This document shows positions 1 through 7,319 of a DNA stretch of 14,440 nt, piece by piece. The stretch comes from UBA4655 sp964585575 (GTDB lineage: Bacteria > Planctomycetota > Planctomycetia > Pirellulales > UBA1268): contig CAZPEM010000084.1 in the NCBI GenBank assembly GCA_964585575.1, forward strand, positions 1 through 14,440, in the 5' to 3' direction. Numbering within the stretch: position 1 is the stretch's first letter; each line of letters opens with the position of its first letter. A program made the position numbers and the translations under genes. The notes under the pieces were generated by a model, which saw only the letters and a program-made list of their open reading frames with translations, was not told the origin of the DNA and did no database searches.

Positions 1-157
1 CGACCTGCTTGTTGAGGCCGAAGTCGACGATGAGCTCCTCGGGGGTGCCGGTGACGCGGCAGAAGTTCGCGTAGTGCGCGACGATGTGCGTTTCGTCGAC
101 GGGCACCTGCATCGGCTCGGGGCCGCGGGGCGGCTGGGGGCGGGTTTCTTCGGCCAT
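1..157 (-). CDS. DUF3467 family protein (N-terminus only, cut by window edge)
   Basis: The visible 52 residues begin MAEETRPQPPRGPEPMQVPV and continue with a stretch containing HYANFCRVTGTPEELIVDFG. The pattern 'YANF-RVTGTPEE-I-DFG' is the hallmark of DUF3467, a small (about 100 residue) bacterial family of unknown biochemical function that is common in planctomycetes. The start is the ATG read from 157 down. It is preceded by AAGGAG at a spacing of about six bases, a strong ribosome binding site, so the start is secure. The rest of the protein lies left of the window. The proline-rich first 18 residues look disordered. No function can be assigned. Confidence 0.85.
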   Translation of the reverse strand, partial: MAEETRPQPPRGPEPMQVPVDETHIVAHYANFCRVTGTPEELIVDFGLNKQV

Positions 158-233
158 GAAAAGCTCCTTGAAGGGGTACGGTCCGGAGCCTCACACTGTA
201 GCCTCCCCCTCCGGCGAGTACCAGCGGTCGGTA

Positions 234-1133
234 TCAACCGTCTGCGTCTTTCGTTCCCCCACCGCCCTGTCGGCGGAGCCAGGTCCGAGACACGAACCTC
301 CGCATGAGGCTCTCGAACACCCGGCCGGCCTGCGGCCGCCATGCGTCGTCCTCGGGGTCGCCGCCGGCCTCGAGGCCGGAGAGCGAGAGCCGGCAGGGCC
401 AGCCACGCGACTCGGCGATGGCGTTGAATCGTTCGGCGATCCGCAGCGTCCAGGCCGAGCCGATCGTGTCGCGGAGGGCGATGAAGGGCGTCGAGATCGC
501 CTCGGCGGCGGCGGGCCTCGACGGCAGCATCGCTGCCACCGCCCCGGTGGCGGCCGCCCCGGCGCCGACGATGTCGGCCCATGAGGCTGTCATCGCCCCG
601 GCGGTATCGACCCCCGGAAGGAACGGCCGCGCGAGCAGAAGCAGGCCGAGCGTGAGGAGCGTGGCCGCGGCGAGTTTGGTCGTGCCGAGGAAGTTCACCC
701 AGCCTGCCACCACGAGAACGAGCAGGAATCCCCGCGCGAGCACGTGGACGTCGGGAAACGAGCCCGGCCGGACGACCGCGGCCGATGCGGCCGGCATCGC
801 GATCACGACGGCCAGCGAGGCCACGATCACCTGCCAGACGCCATGCTGCGGCCGCTTCGCCCCGAGGAGCGACATCGCCGGACAGACCGACAAAGCCACC
901 GCGACGAGCCTTGCGGATGCCGCAGCCGAGGGCTCCGCCAAACCGCCCCGCGCAGCCCACGCCTCGATGCCCGCACAACACGCAGCCGCCGCCACCGCCC
1001 ACGCCGCCGCCGGCACGGCCGTCGAGCCCCGCACCCGCCACGCCCCGACGCCGGCCGCGACCGCGACGCTCGACACGAGCGTGGCGACGATCGCGTGGGC
1101 GACCGCGGGCGGGAGATCTGGAAGAAGGGTCAT
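234..1133 (-). CDS. Hypothetical polytopic membrane protein
   Basis: This 299-residue protein has about six or seven hydrophobic segments in its first 200 residues, for example residues 12-30, 75-90, 98-121, 133-152 and 155-170. A soluble C-terminal tail of about 90 residues follows (from about 210) and contains a WTLRIAERFNAIAESRGWPC stretch. The C-terminus is arginine-rich. I recognise no family. The layout, an integral membrane domain followed by a cytoplasmic tail, is all that can be said. The ATG at 1133 has no clear Shine-Dalgarno sequence. The gene diverges from the nucleotidyltransferase gene at 1294 across a 160-bp promoter region. On its other side the DUF3467 gene starts 76 bp away in the same direction, so the two could be cotranscribed. 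GC-rich codon use matches the neighbours, which supports a real gene. Confidence 0.75.
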   Translation of the reverse strand: MTLLPDLPPAVAHAIVATLVSSVAVAAGVGAWRVRGSTAVPAAAWAVAAAACCAGIEAWAARGGLAEPSAAASARLVAVALSVCPAMSLLGAKRPQHGVWQVIVASLAVVIAMPAASAAVVRPGSFPDVHVLARGFLLVLVVAGWVNFLGTTKLAAATLLTLGLLLLARPFLPGVDTAGAMTASWADIVGAGAAATGAVAAMLPSRPAAAEAISTPFIALRDTIGSAWTLRIAERFNAIAESRGWPCRLSLSGLEAGGDPEDDAWRPQAGRVFESLMRRFVSRTWLRRQGGGGTKDADG

Positions 1134-1188
1134 GACCGCCGCAGTTTACCGCGGCTCGATTCAGGCATCGACGCCCTCTCGCCAGCGA

Positions 1189-1216
1189 TTGACAAACTTG
1201 TGTACTTGCGTACAGT
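1189..1216 (+). promoter_or_regulatory. Sigma-70-type promoter with overlapping palindrome, upstream of the nucleotidyltransferase gene
   Basis: A perfect -35 box TTGACA (1189-1194) and a -10-like TACAGT (1211-1216) are separated by 16 bp. The dyad TGTAC-TTGC-GTACA (1201-1214) covers the spacer and the start of the -10 box, a typical place for a repressor site. Transcription would start near 1223, giving a leader of about 70 nt before the GTG at 1294. The local AT content is visibly higher than in the flanks. A second, weaker -10-like TACGAT lies at 1251-1256. The promoter call is inference from consensus; the dyad is seen directly. Confidence 0.55.
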
Positions 1217-1293
1217 TACCGCCGCAGCTCTCGGCGACCGCCGCAACAGGGTACGATTCGACGGATCGGAACCCTCGCAGCGGGAGCAAAGCC

Positions 1294-1829
1294 GTGGCCG
1301 TCGAACTGGGCGAATTTTCCTGGCAGAGGATGATCGAGGCCGTGCAAGCAGTCCGTGAACGGGCATTGCGGGCGACCGCCGCCCTTGAAAAAGCCGGGAT
1401 TCCCTATGCCATGGCCGGTGGCAACGCCGTGGCCGCGTGGGTGTCTCGCGTCGATCGGGCCGCCGTGCGAACCACGCAGGATGTCGACATCCTCGTCCGC
1501 CGCAGCGACCTCGAGGCGGTGACGGCGGCCCTCGAGGGGGCCGGGTTCGTGAGGGCCACCGTCATGGACGTCGTCTGCTTCATCGACGGCGAGCGGGGAA
1601 GCCCGCGGGACGCCGTGCGCCTGCTCTTCGCCGGCGAGAAGGTCCGCGAGTCGCACCCCCTGGCGACGGCCGACGTAGACGAACGTGTGGAGGCCGACGA
1701 TTACGCCATCGTGTCGCTCGAGGCGCTCGTGCGCATGAAGCTCAATTCATTCCGCGACAAGGACCGCATGCATCTTCGCGACCTCATCTCGCTCGGCCTT
1801 GTCGATGCTTCCTGGCTGCCCAGGCTCGT
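1294..1829 (+). CDS. Nucleotidyltransferase-fold protein (C-terminus lost in assembly gap)
   Basis: The visible 178 residues look like the orphan nucleotidyltransferases related to AbiEii/MNT-type enzymes. An N-terminal helix (LRATAALEKAGIPYAMAGG, about 25-43) is followed by the glycine pair GG (42-43). The acidic metal-binding pair comes next in TTQDVDILV (D63 and D65). Downstream, ALVRMKLNSFRDKDRMHLRDL resembles the helix that follows the catalytic domain in these families. Such proteins transfer nucleotides to RNA, protein or small molecules, and some act as toxins; the substrate here is unknown. The start is taken as GTG 1294 because GGGAG lies seven bases upstream. The in-frame ATG at 1330 has only an abutting purine run. 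Reading continues unbroken into the N gap, so the stop is not visible. No antitoxin gene is seen next to it. Confidence 0.75.
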
Positions 1830-1929
1830 NNNNNNNNNNNNNNNNNNNNNNNNNNNNNNNNNNNNNNNNNNNNNNNNNNNNNNNNNNNNNNNNNNNNNNN
1901 NNNNNNNNNNNNNNNNNNNNNNNNNNNNN
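1830..1929. other. Assembly gap of exactly 100 N
   Basis: One hundred consecutive N is the conventional placeholder for a scaffold gap of unknown size. It hides the 3' ends of two converging genes, the nucleotidyltransferase on the left and the secreted protein on the right. True distance and continuity across it are unknown. Confidence 0.98.
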
Positions 1930-2279
1930 GCGATCGGCCACTCCTTCGACTCCGCCTCCATCGGGCGGATCCGCACGCCGCCCGTCGGCTTCGGCACGGC
2001 CTGCCGCGGCTCCGGAATCGGCCTGGCGAGTTGCTGCCTCGGAGCCTGGCGCGACCGGCCGGACCGGCCGCGTTGCATCCGGATGCGGTCGCTCCGCAGT
2101 GGAATGCCGGGATACGCCTCCACGGGCACCTCGAGGCTCGGCAGCCCGATGCGGCTGCCGTCGCCGAAGAAGGTGAACATCTCGATCGCAAGCCCGCGGT
2201 CGCCGAGGCCGACCAGCGGGATCGCCACGACGAATGCGAGCACTCGGCCGACGAGACGTCGATCGGACAGCCGTCGCAT
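1930..2279 (-). CDS. Secreted protein of unknown function (C-terminus lost in assembly gap)
   Basis: The visible 116 residues start MRRLSDRRLVGRVLAFVVAI, an arginine-rich n-region followed by a hydrophobic core (about 11-25), which is a likely Sec signal peptide ending near residue 31. The mature part opens with EMFTFFGDGSRIGLPSLEVP and then becomes basic and proline-rich (RGRSGRSRQAPRQQLARPIP), so it is probably flexible. The ATG at 2279 has GAGGA about seven bases upstream. A longer in-frame reading from 2393 is possible, but it would put 38 residues before the signal peptide. No domain is recognised. Export to the periplasm or cell surface is inferred from the signal peptide alone. Confidence 0.6.
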
Positions 2280-2429
2280 GAATCCATCCTCGGGGCCGCG
2301 ATGGCGGGCGAACCCGCACGAAAAGCATCGGCGATGCCGACACCCTCTGCTCATTCGACCCCGGCGGCCGGCGGCGTCAGGCCGAATTCTCAAACGGCAC
2401 GACCCGCACGACCGTCACGACCGGCCCCC

Positions 2430-2469
2430 GCCGACAGCCGCCGACAGCCGCCGAAAGGCGCCGAAAGGC
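2430..2469. repeat. Four 10-bp tandem units abutting the TPR gene stop
   Basis: Two units of GCCGACAGCC (2430-2449) are followed by two of GCCGAAAGGC (2450-2469). The array runs directly into the stop codon of the minus-strand TPR gene. Each GCCGAAAGGC can form a 3-bp stem closed by a GAAA loop. No T-run is present, so this is not a standard intrinsic terminator. It may be replication slippage in GC-rich DNA. Confidence 0.7.
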
Positions 2470-3884
2470 TACTTGTCGCCCTTCTTCAGCTTTGCGAGCA
2501 GGTCCTCGGCGTCCCGTCGGGTCGGGAAGATCTGGTCGTTGGCGAGCACCTCCTCGAGGATTTTCTGCGCCCGCTGCGTGTCGCCGCGGTCGGAGAGCAG
2601 CCTCGAAACGTAGTAGGCGCCGTCGGTCGTCAGCAGGTTGTTCTGCGTGATCTGGGTGAGAATCTGCTCGGCGTCCTCGCGTCGGCCGAGCTTGTAGTAG
2701 ACCCAGGCCAGGGTCGTGAGCGCGTTGACCTGCTGCGGGGAATTCTTCTGGTGAAGCGCGACGTTCACCTCCGCCATCTCGAGCGCCCGCTGGCGAGCCT
2801 CCTTGCTGTCGCTCTCGATGAGCACCAGCGCCAGCGAATTGCCGGCCGGAAAGTTGCCCGGAGACTGGGTGTGCGCCTCGCCGAAGAGCTGCTCGGCGGT
2901 CTTGTAGTCGCGGGCCATCCGCGCCACCGCGCCCCGCACGATCTTCGCATCGATCGACTTCGGATCGAGCTTGAGGGCGTCGTCGGCCTTGATTTTCGCG
3001 GTCTCCGTGTCACCCTGGCCGAGGTACCACTGCGCGGCCGCGAGAAGCACGGCCGGATCCTTCGGCGCCTCCTTGATGGCCGCCTCGATCAGCTTCTTCG
3101 CCGTCTCCCGCTTCTTCGCCTCGTCGTAGAGCCTCGCCATCGCGAGCTCCGGCTGCACGGCCTTGTCGTCGAGCTTCTTCGCCTCGCGAAACTGCTCGAG
3201 CGCTTCCTGCGGCTTGCTGAGCTGGTAAAGCACGATGCCGAGCCGCTGGCGTGCGCTCGCACTGTCGGGGTCGAGGGCGATCCAGGCCCGCAACTGCTCT
3301 TCCGCCTTCGCCCACTGCTTTCGGGCCTCCGCCACGGCCGCGGTGCCGGCATGGCCGCGGATCTCGAAATCTCGCTTCCGCTTCGGATTGTCGTTGTAGG
3401 CCTTCGTGAGCTCGACGGCCCGGTTGAAGAGCGTGTCGGCGTCGGTGATGCGGCGATCCTGGAAGGCGAGATCGCCGAGCATCAGGTACGGCTCCGGATC
3501 CGCGGCAAACTTCACGACGGTATCCTCGAGTTCGGACCGGGCGGGCTGCAGCTGGTTCACACTCAGCCAGAGGGTCGCCATCATCACGCCCGGCGGCGGC
3601 AGCTTCGCGTCGTTGCTCTTCACCCGCTCGAGCAGCGCCCGGCAGCCATCGATGTCGCGATCTCGGAAGCGGGTGATCGCGTTGGTGACGTCCTGGTCGC
3701 TCGACGAGTCGGAGACCGCCTTGCCGATGAGCGTGCGGGCCGTCACCTGGGCCATGGCTTCGCCATTCCACGAAGCGGCGATGCCGACCGCCACCGCGGC
3801 AAGCCAACCGAATACCGATCCGAGCGACACCGATCCGAGCGGGTACGGACGACGAACATGGACGGCCGATCTAACCAGGCTCAT
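2469..3884 (-). CDS. Exported tetratricopeptide-repeat protein
   Basis: This 471-residue protein has a signal peptide (hydrophobic core about 24-40) with a likely cleavage after EAMA (A45|Q46). A long array of degenerate TPR helical hairpins fills about residues 60-465. Typical units include AEEQLRAWIALDPDSASARQ, KPQEALEQFREAKKLDDKAV and WVYYKLGRREDAEQILTQIT. TPR arrays form a superhelix that binds partner proteins, here presumably in the periplasm. The charged C-terminus (LLAKLKKGDK) is typical of such proteins. The ATG at 3884 has GGGAGA about six bases upstream. The gene stands alone on the minus strand and diverges from the permease gene across a 153-bp region with a dyad. The partner is not deducible. 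Confidence 0.85.
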   Translation of the reverse strand: MSLVRSAVHVRRPYPLGSVSLGSVFGWLAAVAVGIAASWNGEAMAQVTARTLIGKAVSDSSSDQDVTNAITRFRDRDIDGCRALLERVKSNDAKLPPPGVMMATLWLSVNQLQPARSELEDTVVKFAADPEPYLMLGDLAFQDRRITDADTLFNRAVELTKAYNDNPKRKRDFEIRGHAGTAAVAEARKQWAKAEEQLRAWIALDPDSASARQRLGIVLYQLSKPQEALEQFREAKKLDDKAVQPELAMARLYDEAKKRETAKKLIEAAIKEAPKDPAVLLAAAQWYLGQGDTETAKIKADDALKLDPKSIDAKIVRGAVARMARDYKTAEQLFGEAHTQSPGNFPAGNSLALVLIESDSKEARQRALEMAEVNVALHQKNSPQQVNALTTLAWVYYKLGRREDAEQILTQITQNNLLTTDGAYYVSRLLSDRGDTQRAQKILEEVLANDQIFPTRRDAEDLLAKLKKGDK

Positions 3885-4037
3885 GAGATTCTCCCGAAAA
3901 GCGGAAGCGGAACTGGCGGCGGAAAGTCGAGGAAATAACTGAGTCCCAACCCGCCGTTATCCTGTAGCCTAACGGCTTCCGTCGCCGCCGCAAGGGGCCG
4001 GATTCCGCCGATCCCCGCCTCGTTCAGTGCGCCTGCC
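3885..4037. promoter_or_regulatory. Divergent promoter region with a 7-bp dyad
   Basis: The region separates the minus-strand TPR gene from the plus-strand permease gene. It contains GCCGTTA (3953-3959) and its exact reverse complement TAACGGC (3970-3976) around a 10-nt loop. On the minus strand the dyad holds GCTACAGGATAAC, in which a -10-like TACAGG lies about 80 nt before the TPR start. A site between two divergent genes could control both. This is inference; the dyad is seen directly. Confidence 0.4.
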
Positions 4038-5693
4038 ATGCTTTTCGGAGCCGTCTTCGAACGTGAACTCGCGATCGCGCCCCGCAGCCGGGCCCTTTAC
4101 GTCGCGAGGGCCCTCTACGCGGGCCTGCTGGTGGCGATCCTGGCCACGTGCTGGCTCGTGGTGACCGCGACGCAATCGGTCGAGACGGTCGGTGATTCGG
4201 CCCGGTTCGGGGCGACCCTGCTCAAGATCCTGGCGCCCCTGCAGATGGTCCTCTCCTTGACCGTCGCCGCGATGCTGGCCGCGATCTCAGTGACCTCCGA
4301 GAAGGACCGTCGCACGCTGGAGATGCTGCTCGTGAGCGACCTCTCTGACCGGGAGCTCGTGGTGGGGAAGCTGGCGGGAAGCCTGCTCCAGGTCGTGCTG
4401 CTCGTCTTTTCCGCCGCGCCCGTCTTCGCCCTCGCGGCGGTTTTCGGAGGAGTCACTGCCGGACAGCTTGTGAGGCTGTTCGTCGTGACGCTCGCGGCGA
4501 GCCTGGCGGCGGCGAGCGTGGCGACGGCCGTCGCCTTCTGGAAGGAGACGACCTTCCAGGCGATCGCCATCACGGTCTTCCTCATCGTGGCGTGGGCGGC
4601 GGCCGGCGAAGTCGTGCGGGGCCTTTTCGGCGAGGAGGCGGGCCGCGGGCTGTCGCCGGCCCGGGCCGTGTTCGACGCGATCGCCGCCTCGACCGCGGCG
4701 CCGTCGTCGATCCTGCGGTTTCTCGGCGTGACGGGAGCGATCGTGCTCGTGGCCAACGCGATCGCGATCCGGTGGGTGCGGCCGTGGAACCTGGTGCAGG
4801 AGCCGGTCCGCCGGCGAGCGGCGGGGGCGGCGCATGCGATCCGCACCATCCGGGGCAATCCCGTCTTCTGGAAGGAGACGTGCACCGCGGCCCATGGACG
4901 GACGATCGTGCTCGTGCGGCTGGCCTGGCTGCTGCTCTTCGCGGCCGCCGTGCACGGGCTGTGGCGGGAGGTCCGAAGCGATCGGCCCGATGCCGCGGCG
5001 GCGGCGATCGCCGTCGTTCCCATGGCGATCGCGAGCCTGCTGGCGGTGGCAACGCTCGGCGTCACGAGCATCACGACCGAACGCGACCGCGGCTGCTTCG
5101 ACCTGCTGCTCGTGAGCGACCTGACGCCGGCGGAGATCGTCTGGGGAAAGCTGGCGGGAGTACTCGTGGTCGCAAGGGAGATCGTGATCCTGCCGCTCGT
5201 CGCCGCGGCCGCCGTGGCCGGCCGGATCGCGACGCCGGAGCACGCGGTCGAACTCGTCGTCGGCCTCGCCGTGCTCGTGTTTTTCTGCGCCGTTCTCGGG
5301 CTCTACGTCGGGCTCTCCCACTCCCGCTCGAGGGTGGCGATCGCGGTGACGCTCGGCACCGTGGCCTTCCTCTTCGTGGGCGTCTCCACGGCGATGAGGA
5401 TCATGGTCGCCTTCTCGTCGAGCTTCGAACTCCAGCTTGCCCCGTTCCTCGCGGTCATCGTCGGCGGCAGCGTGGGCCTCTACGCGGCGCTCGCGGCGAG
5501 GGTGCCGTCGGCCGCGATCGGATGGGCGTCGGCCATGCTGCCATCGCTGACCTTCGTCGCGATCACGAGCTTCCTGCAGGGACAGCCGCTGCAGGTGTTC
5601 CTGGTGGTCGTGGTGGCGTATGGCTTCTCGACGGCGGCGATGCTCGTCCCGAGCCTCGGCGCCTTCGACGCGATCACCGGACGATCGAGCTAG
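4038..5693 (+). CDS. ABC-2-type transporter permease with two homologous halves
   Basis: This 551-residue integral membrane protein has roughly twelve hydrophobic segments. It is an internal duplication. Each half opens with a conserved amphipathic start (FERELAIAPRSRALYVARAL near residue 7; FWKETCTAAHGRTIVLVRLA near residue 280). Each half then has the loop signature of ABC-2 export permeases: SEKDRRTLEMLLVSDLSDRE (about 86) and TERDRGCFDLLLVSDLTPAE (about 345), both followed by VxGKLAG. In this family the permease pairs with a separate ATPase to move lipids, polysaccharides or drugs across the inner membrane. No ATPase gene is adjacent. The ATG at 4038 lacks a clear Shine-Dalgarno sequence and no better start is seen. 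The last 20 bp overlap the convergent lipoprotein gene. Confidence 0.85.
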   Translation: MLFGAVFERELAIAPRSRALYVARALYAGLLVAILATCWLVVTATQSVETVGDSARFGATLLKILAPLQMVLSLTVAAMLAAISVTSEKDRRTLEMLLVSDLSDRELVVGKLAGSLLQVVLLVFSAAPVFALAAVFGGVTAGQLVRLFVVTLAASLAAASVATAVAFWKETTFQAIAITVFLIVAWAAAGEVVRGLFGEEAGRGLSPARAVFDAIAASTAAPSSILRFLGVTGAIVLVANAIAIRWVRPWNLVQEPVRRRAAGAAHAIRTIRGNPVFWKETCTAAHGRTIVLVRLAWLLLFAAAVHGLWREVRSDRPDAAAAAIAVVPMAIASLLAVATLGVTSITTERDRGCFDLLLVSDLTPAEIVWGKLAGVLVVAREIVILPLVAAAAVAGRIATPEHAVELVVGLAVLVFFCAVLGLYVGLSHSRSRVAIAVTLGTVAFLFVGVSTAMRIMVAFSSSFELQLAPFLAVIVGGSVGLYAALAARVPSAAIGWASAMLPSLTFVAITSFLQGQPLQVFLVVVVAYGFSTAAMLVPSLGAFDAITGRSS

Positions 5694-6483
5694 CACCGTC
5701 GGGAGCCCGTGACGACGAGAGGGCGGCGAGCCGTTCCGCGATCCCCTGCGGAGGGTTTCCCTTGGCGACCGCGCGGCGGTAGCAGTCGATCGCATCGTCG
5801 GACCGCCCGAGCGCCTCCTGCGCGAGCCCCTCGAGCGCGAGCACGTTGGCCGGCGGGCCCTCGACACCGTATTGCTCCTCGAGCACCGCGAGCGTGGAGA
5901 GGGCCCGCCGCGGCCTGTTGAGCCGTCGGTAGACCTCGGCGGTGTCGAGAAGGACCTGCTTGTCGTCGGGATCGAGCGACAGTGACCGCTGGAAATCGGC
6001 GAGCGCCTCCTCGGGCCGTCCGCGGGCGAGCGCCACCTGCCCGTGCAGGTGCCAGGCGTCGGCCGACCGCGGCGACAGCGTGATGGCGGAGCCGGCGAGG
6101 GAGTCGGCGTCGTCGAGCAGGCCGAGTTCGAGCACCATCGCCCCGGCCGCCACCGAGAGCGGCACGTCGCCGGGCGAGAGCCGCAGCGCCTCCTTGATCT
6201 GGGCGACGGCCTGGAGCTTCTCCCCACGCTTCCAGAGGACCTCCGCGTAGTGTCGCCTCGAATCGACGTCGGCCGGGCAATTTTTCACGGCCGTTTCGAG
6301 GAGCGTTTCGGCGCGTGACAGATCCTGCCGGTCCACCGCGAGCAGCGCCTCGTTGGAGAGCCGGCGGGCGGCCGCCATCTCCTTGGTGACCGGTCCCTGC
6401 CGCGGAATGAGGCTGCAGCCTCCGGCGAGGAAGACCGCGATCGCGGCGAACACCGGAAAAATCGTCCGCGTGGCCGATCGCAT
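5674..6483 (-). CDS. TPR-containing lipoprotein
   Basis: This 269-residue protein begins with a lipoprotein signal peptide. A hydrophobic core (9-19) ends in the lipobox LAGGC, with the lipidated cysteine at position 23, so the mature protein is membrane-anchored. From about residue 35 to 255 it is made of TPR units, for example RAETLLETAVKNCPADVDSR, PEEALADFQRSLSLDPDDKQ and RSDDAIDCYRRAVAKG. Such lipoproteins usually act as scaffolds in envelope complexes, as PilF and BamD do, but no specific ortholog is recognised. The ATG at 6483 is preceded by GAGG. The gene ends inside the last 20 bp of the convergent permease gene. Upstream it shares a 202-bp divergent promoter region with the thioredoxin-like gene. 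Confidence 0.85.
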   Translation of the reverse strand: MRSATRTIFPVFAAIAVFLAGGCSLIPRQGPVTKEMAAARRLSNEALLAVDRQDLSRAETLLETAVKNCPADVDSRRHYAEVLWKRGEKLQAVAQIKEALRLSPGDVPLSVAAGAMVLELGLLDDADSLAGSAITLSPRSADAWHLHGQVALARGRPEEALADFQRSLSLDPDDKQVLLDTAEVYRRLNRPRRALSTLAVLEEQYGVEGPPANVLALEGLAQEALGRSDDAIDCYRRAVAKGNPPQGIAERLAALSSSRAPDGASSIVR

Positions 6484-6685
6484 CCTCTACCTCGATTCGC
6501 CGGTCGAGGCCGTCCTGGCCCATCGCCGCGCGGAGCGACACGGTAGCGAGCGGCGGCCCGCGAAACAACGGCCCGCGTGGCGGCGGACGGCGGGGAGGAG
6601 CCGCCCCATCCCCCCCAGCCTCGCCCTCTTTCGCCCCCGGCAATCGAGATTGTCGTCCCGGCTGAATCGGCGTAGACCACGCCGC
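6484..6685. promoter_or_regulatory. Divergent intergenic region with a candidate promoter for the thioredoxin-like gene
   Basis: On the plus strand TTGTCG (6650-6655) and TAGACC (6673-6678) are spaced 17 bp apart. A start site about seven bases later would fall at or next to the ATG at 6686, so the transcript could be leaderless, which fits the missing Shine-Dalgarno sequence. Both boxes are imperfect. Nothing convincing was found for the minus-strand lipoprotein gene in the GC-rich remainder. Confidence 0.3.
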
Positions 6686-7246
6686 ATGAGGAAGGCTTCA
6701 ACCCGCGTTCGCCCGTCCGTCGGGGCATGGCTGTCGATCGCCGTCGTGCTCGCGGCGACCGGCTGCGACGTCTACGACGAGCCGGTGCGTCCGGTGGCAG
6801 ACCGTGAGGCCGTGCCGGGCTGGAACGGGCTCGCCGAAGGGCAGCGGCCGTATTCGATCGGGAGGCCGGCGGGCATCGAATTCGTGGAAGGCTACGCGTC
6901 GGCCGTCGCCCGTGCGGAGCTCGAACGGAAGCCGCTGTTGGTGCTGTTTCGTGCGAGCTGGTGCCGCTGGTGCGGCGAGATGACGGCGAAGGTGCTCTCG
7001 GAGCAGCAGGTCGTGCAACGATCCCGCCGTTTTGTCTGCGTCGCCGTCGATGCCGACCGCGATCCGGACATCTGCCGCACCCACGGAGTGCGGGGCTATC
7101 CGACAATCCTGGTGATATCCCCCGATGGGCGGGAGATCAGCCGGCGGACCGGCAAGGTCGCGTTGAAGACGCTCGTCGCCATGCTCGACGACGTCGATTC
7201 CGCCGCGGCAAGCGTGGCTGCACCGACGACCAAGACCGTGCGGTAG
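6686..7246 (+). CDS. Thioredoxin-fold lipoprotein
   Basis: This 186-residue protein carries a signal peptide with lipobox LAATGC (lipidated C27). A linker of about 50 residues precedes a thioredoxin-like domain (about 68-170). The redox motif is WCRWC (C93 and C96), and the cis-proline sits in RGYPT (P139). The preceding LLVLFRASWC strand matches thioredoxin-related (thioredoxin_7/DUF255-like) proteins. The likely job is disulfide reduction or exchange at the envelope, with the substrate unknown. A third cysteine (C118) lies in the next strand and a fourth (C130) just before the cis-proline region. The ATG at 6686 is chosen because it directly precedes the signal peptide. No Shine-Dalgarno sequence is visible. 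The gene is followed 73 bp later by the sulfotransferase gene in the same direction. Confidence 0.85.
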   Translation: MRKASTRVRPSVGAWLSIAVVLAATGCDVYDEPVRPVADREAVPGWNGLAEGQRPYSIGRPAGIEFVEGYASAVARAELERKPLLVLFRASWCRWCGEMTAKVLSEQQVVQRSRRFVCVAVDADRDPDICRTHGVRGYPTILVISPDGREISRRTGKVALKTLVAMLDDVDSAAASVAAPTTKTVR

Positions 7247-7280
7247 GGGCTCCCTGGCCACGCGAGGCCGCCGAATCCGC

Positions 7281-7286
7281 TACATT
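7281..7286 (+). promoter_or_regulatory. Candidate -10 box upstream of the sulfotransferase gene
   Basis: TACATT in the context CCGCTACATTC sits 34 bp before the ATG at 7320. It is the only -10-like hexamer in the 73-bp interval. No good -35 partner is present, so the call is weak. It would give a short leader of about 27 nt. Confidence 0.25.
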
Positions 7287-7319
7287 CTTCGACGACTTCC
7301 CAACTCCGGCAGGCCCTTC

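Noticed and set aside
1217..1293. Possible tiny antitoxin gene between the promoter and the nucleotidyltransferase
   Set aside because: Only about 77 nt are available and no start codon with a ribosome binding site was seen. It is better taken as a leader.
1437..3938. Plus-strand open frame of 833 codons spanning the N gap
   Set aside because: It is a shadow of the nucleotidyltransferase, secreted protein and TPR genes, and it reads through unknown sequence.
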